A stretch of 64,000 nucleotides of DNA, from NCBI RefSeq assembly GCF_002091955.1, contig NZ_MKKY01000042.1:62001-126000 (forward strand), written 5' to 3'. A program made the position numbers and the translations under genes. Numbering within the stretch: the stretch's first letter is position 1; each line of letters begins with the position of its first letter. The DNA is from Rhodococcus sp. 1168. GTDB taxonomy: Bacteria > Actinomycetota > Actinomycetes > Mycobacteriales > Mycobacteriaceae. Below are positions 63,386 to 64,000 of this stretch, in pieces. The notes beneath the pieces are model-generated. The model was not told the DNA's origin and did no database searches. It saw only the letters and a program-made list of their open reading frames with translations.

Positions 63386-63703
63386 TACGTCTCCTTGCAC
63401 AGGCTCGAACACACATGATTACGTGTACGCCCGGTGATCGCGGTCGGCGATTACCTACGTACTACTACAGCCGATGGTAGACGCCGAGCATCTCGTCTCC
63501 AATTCGCAGGGGCCCAAAGTGAGAAACATACTCCTTGTCGCCTTCCCCGTCGGAGCCGAGCAGTGAGCACAGCGGTGCCCGACGGGGGGAAGACACGACA
63601 ATGGGCGCGCGCGGAACTAGGCTGGTGATCGGCGGCATTTCGATCAATTCGAGATCGAACGCACGTCGGCCTCATTTATACGAATGTCAGGAGATCTCTG
63701 CTC
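63386..63703. promoter_or_regulatory. 318-bp divergent region between ctaB and tkt
   Basis: No gene is supported here. It contains an inverted repeat at 63541-63592, a TTTATAC stretch (63675-63681) as a possible tkt promoter element, and AGGAG before the tkt GTG. The rest shows nothing I recognise. Confidence 0.5.
63541..63592. repeat. Inverted repeat in the ctaB-tkt region
   Basis: CCCCGTCGG (63545-63553) pairs with CCGACGGGG (63579-63587); CTT/AAG extends the stem past two bulged bases. Loop 25. No adjacent U tract; role unknown. Confidence 0.5.
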
Positions 63704-64000
63704 GTGTCGACCACAGACGATATTGACGTCCTCACCACGGCGCACCACCCCAGCGACTGGACGGACCTGGACACCAGGGCGGTCGATACCGTCAGAGTCC
63801 TCGCTGCAGACGCGGTTCAAAAGGTCGGAAACGGTCACCCGGGTACAGCCATGAGTCTCGCGCCCCTTGCGTACACACTGTTCCAGCGGACCATGCGCCA
63901 CGATCCGACCGACACACACTGGATCGGTCGCGACCGCTTCGTGTTGTCCTGCGGACATTCGAGCCTGACGCTGTACTTACAGCTCTACCTCGGCGGATTC
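63704..64000 (+). CDS. tkt: Transketolase, 5' part (cut by window end)
   Basis: The first 99 codons of transketolase, a thiamine-diphosphate enzyme of the pentose-phosphate pathway. The GTG start follows AGGAG by 11 bases. The segment reads DTRAVDTVRVLAADAVQKVG, then NGHPGTAMSLAPLAYTLFQR and RFVLSCGHSSLTLYLQLYLG, nearly the same as mycobacterial Tkt, including the catalytic-site His residues in GHPG and GHSS. The frame is open at the right edge; the rest lies outside. Confidence 0.95.
   Translation, partial: MSTTDDIDVLTTAHHPSDWTDLDTRAVDTVRVLAADAVQKVGNGHPGTAMSLAPLAYTLFQRTMRHDPTDTHWIGRDRFVLSCGHSSLTLYLQLYLGGF

Noticed and set aside
63434-63675. Small open frames on both strands between ctaB and tkt
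   Set aside because: No ribosome sites, Arg-rich shadow-like composition, and overlapping an inverted repeat.

Overview
The window looks like a chromosome segment of a Rhodococcus-like member of the Mycobacteriales. The evidence is high GC, mycothiol (mshC) and mycolate (fabG1-inhA) genes, a CrtL-type lycopene cyclase, and a gene order that, from memory, follows the Mycobacterium tuberculosis blocks Rv2130c-Rv2141c and, in reverse, Rv1496-Rv1449c. No insertion sequence, phage, CRISPR array or rRNA is visible. One tRNA gene (tRNA-Leu, anticodon GAG) is present.

Layout: 1-3453 is the end of a Wadjet-type plasmid-defence operon (jetC, cut by the left edge, and jetD). 3518-7841 (minus) is uppP, a phosphomutase-like gene, DUF3090, a SCO1664-family kinase-like gene and mshC. 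8054-12058 holds an aldo/keto reductase with an incomplete active site, a small hypothetical, an LppL-like lipoprotein, a DUF5703-like gene and pyrD. 12121-14030 (minus) holds a PEBP-family protein and an M20 peptidase. 14186-21662 holds tRNA-Leu, a zinc-ribbon SDR, a GCS2-type ligase, DUF2784, and an overlapping trio (saccharopine dehydrogenase-like, CoA transferase, nucleoside hydrolase). 21713-26917 (minus) is mutA-mutB-meaB for methylmalonyl-CoA metabolism. 27083-29016 holds a VTT/TVP38 membrane protein and a satD-like regulator with a membrane partner.

29103-41354 is mostly minus: SPFH and NfeD proteins, DUF3097, ferrochelatase, fabG1-inhA, VWA-DUF58-moxR1, a RipA-like peptidoglycan hydrolase and an Rv1476-like membrane protein. 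41704-45244 is acnA-acnR with a recognisable AcnR operator. 45257-47242 holds a small HTH protein and an ABC-F ATPase preceded by a possible leader peptide. 47449-50396 holds an SDR, a lycopene cyclase and Ku. 50530-57064 (minus) is the full suf operon, sufR-sufB-sufD-sufC-sufS-sufU-sufT. 57228-64000 holds an MptB-like mannosyltransferase with an ABC exporter, ctaA, a small hypothetical, ctaB and the first 99 codons of tkt.

Most of the window is conserved housekeeping sequence. The accessory or unusual elements are the Wadjet genes at the left edge, the satD pair with tandem palindromic operators, the SDR-crtL-ku insertion, the zinc-ribbon SDR lacking a catalytic Tyr, the ABC-F upstream ORF, and several long intergenic hairpins. 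A recurrent TANNNT hexamer 6-8 bases before start codons indicates many leaderless transcripts. I did not find a clearly new multi-gene system lying wholly inside the window.
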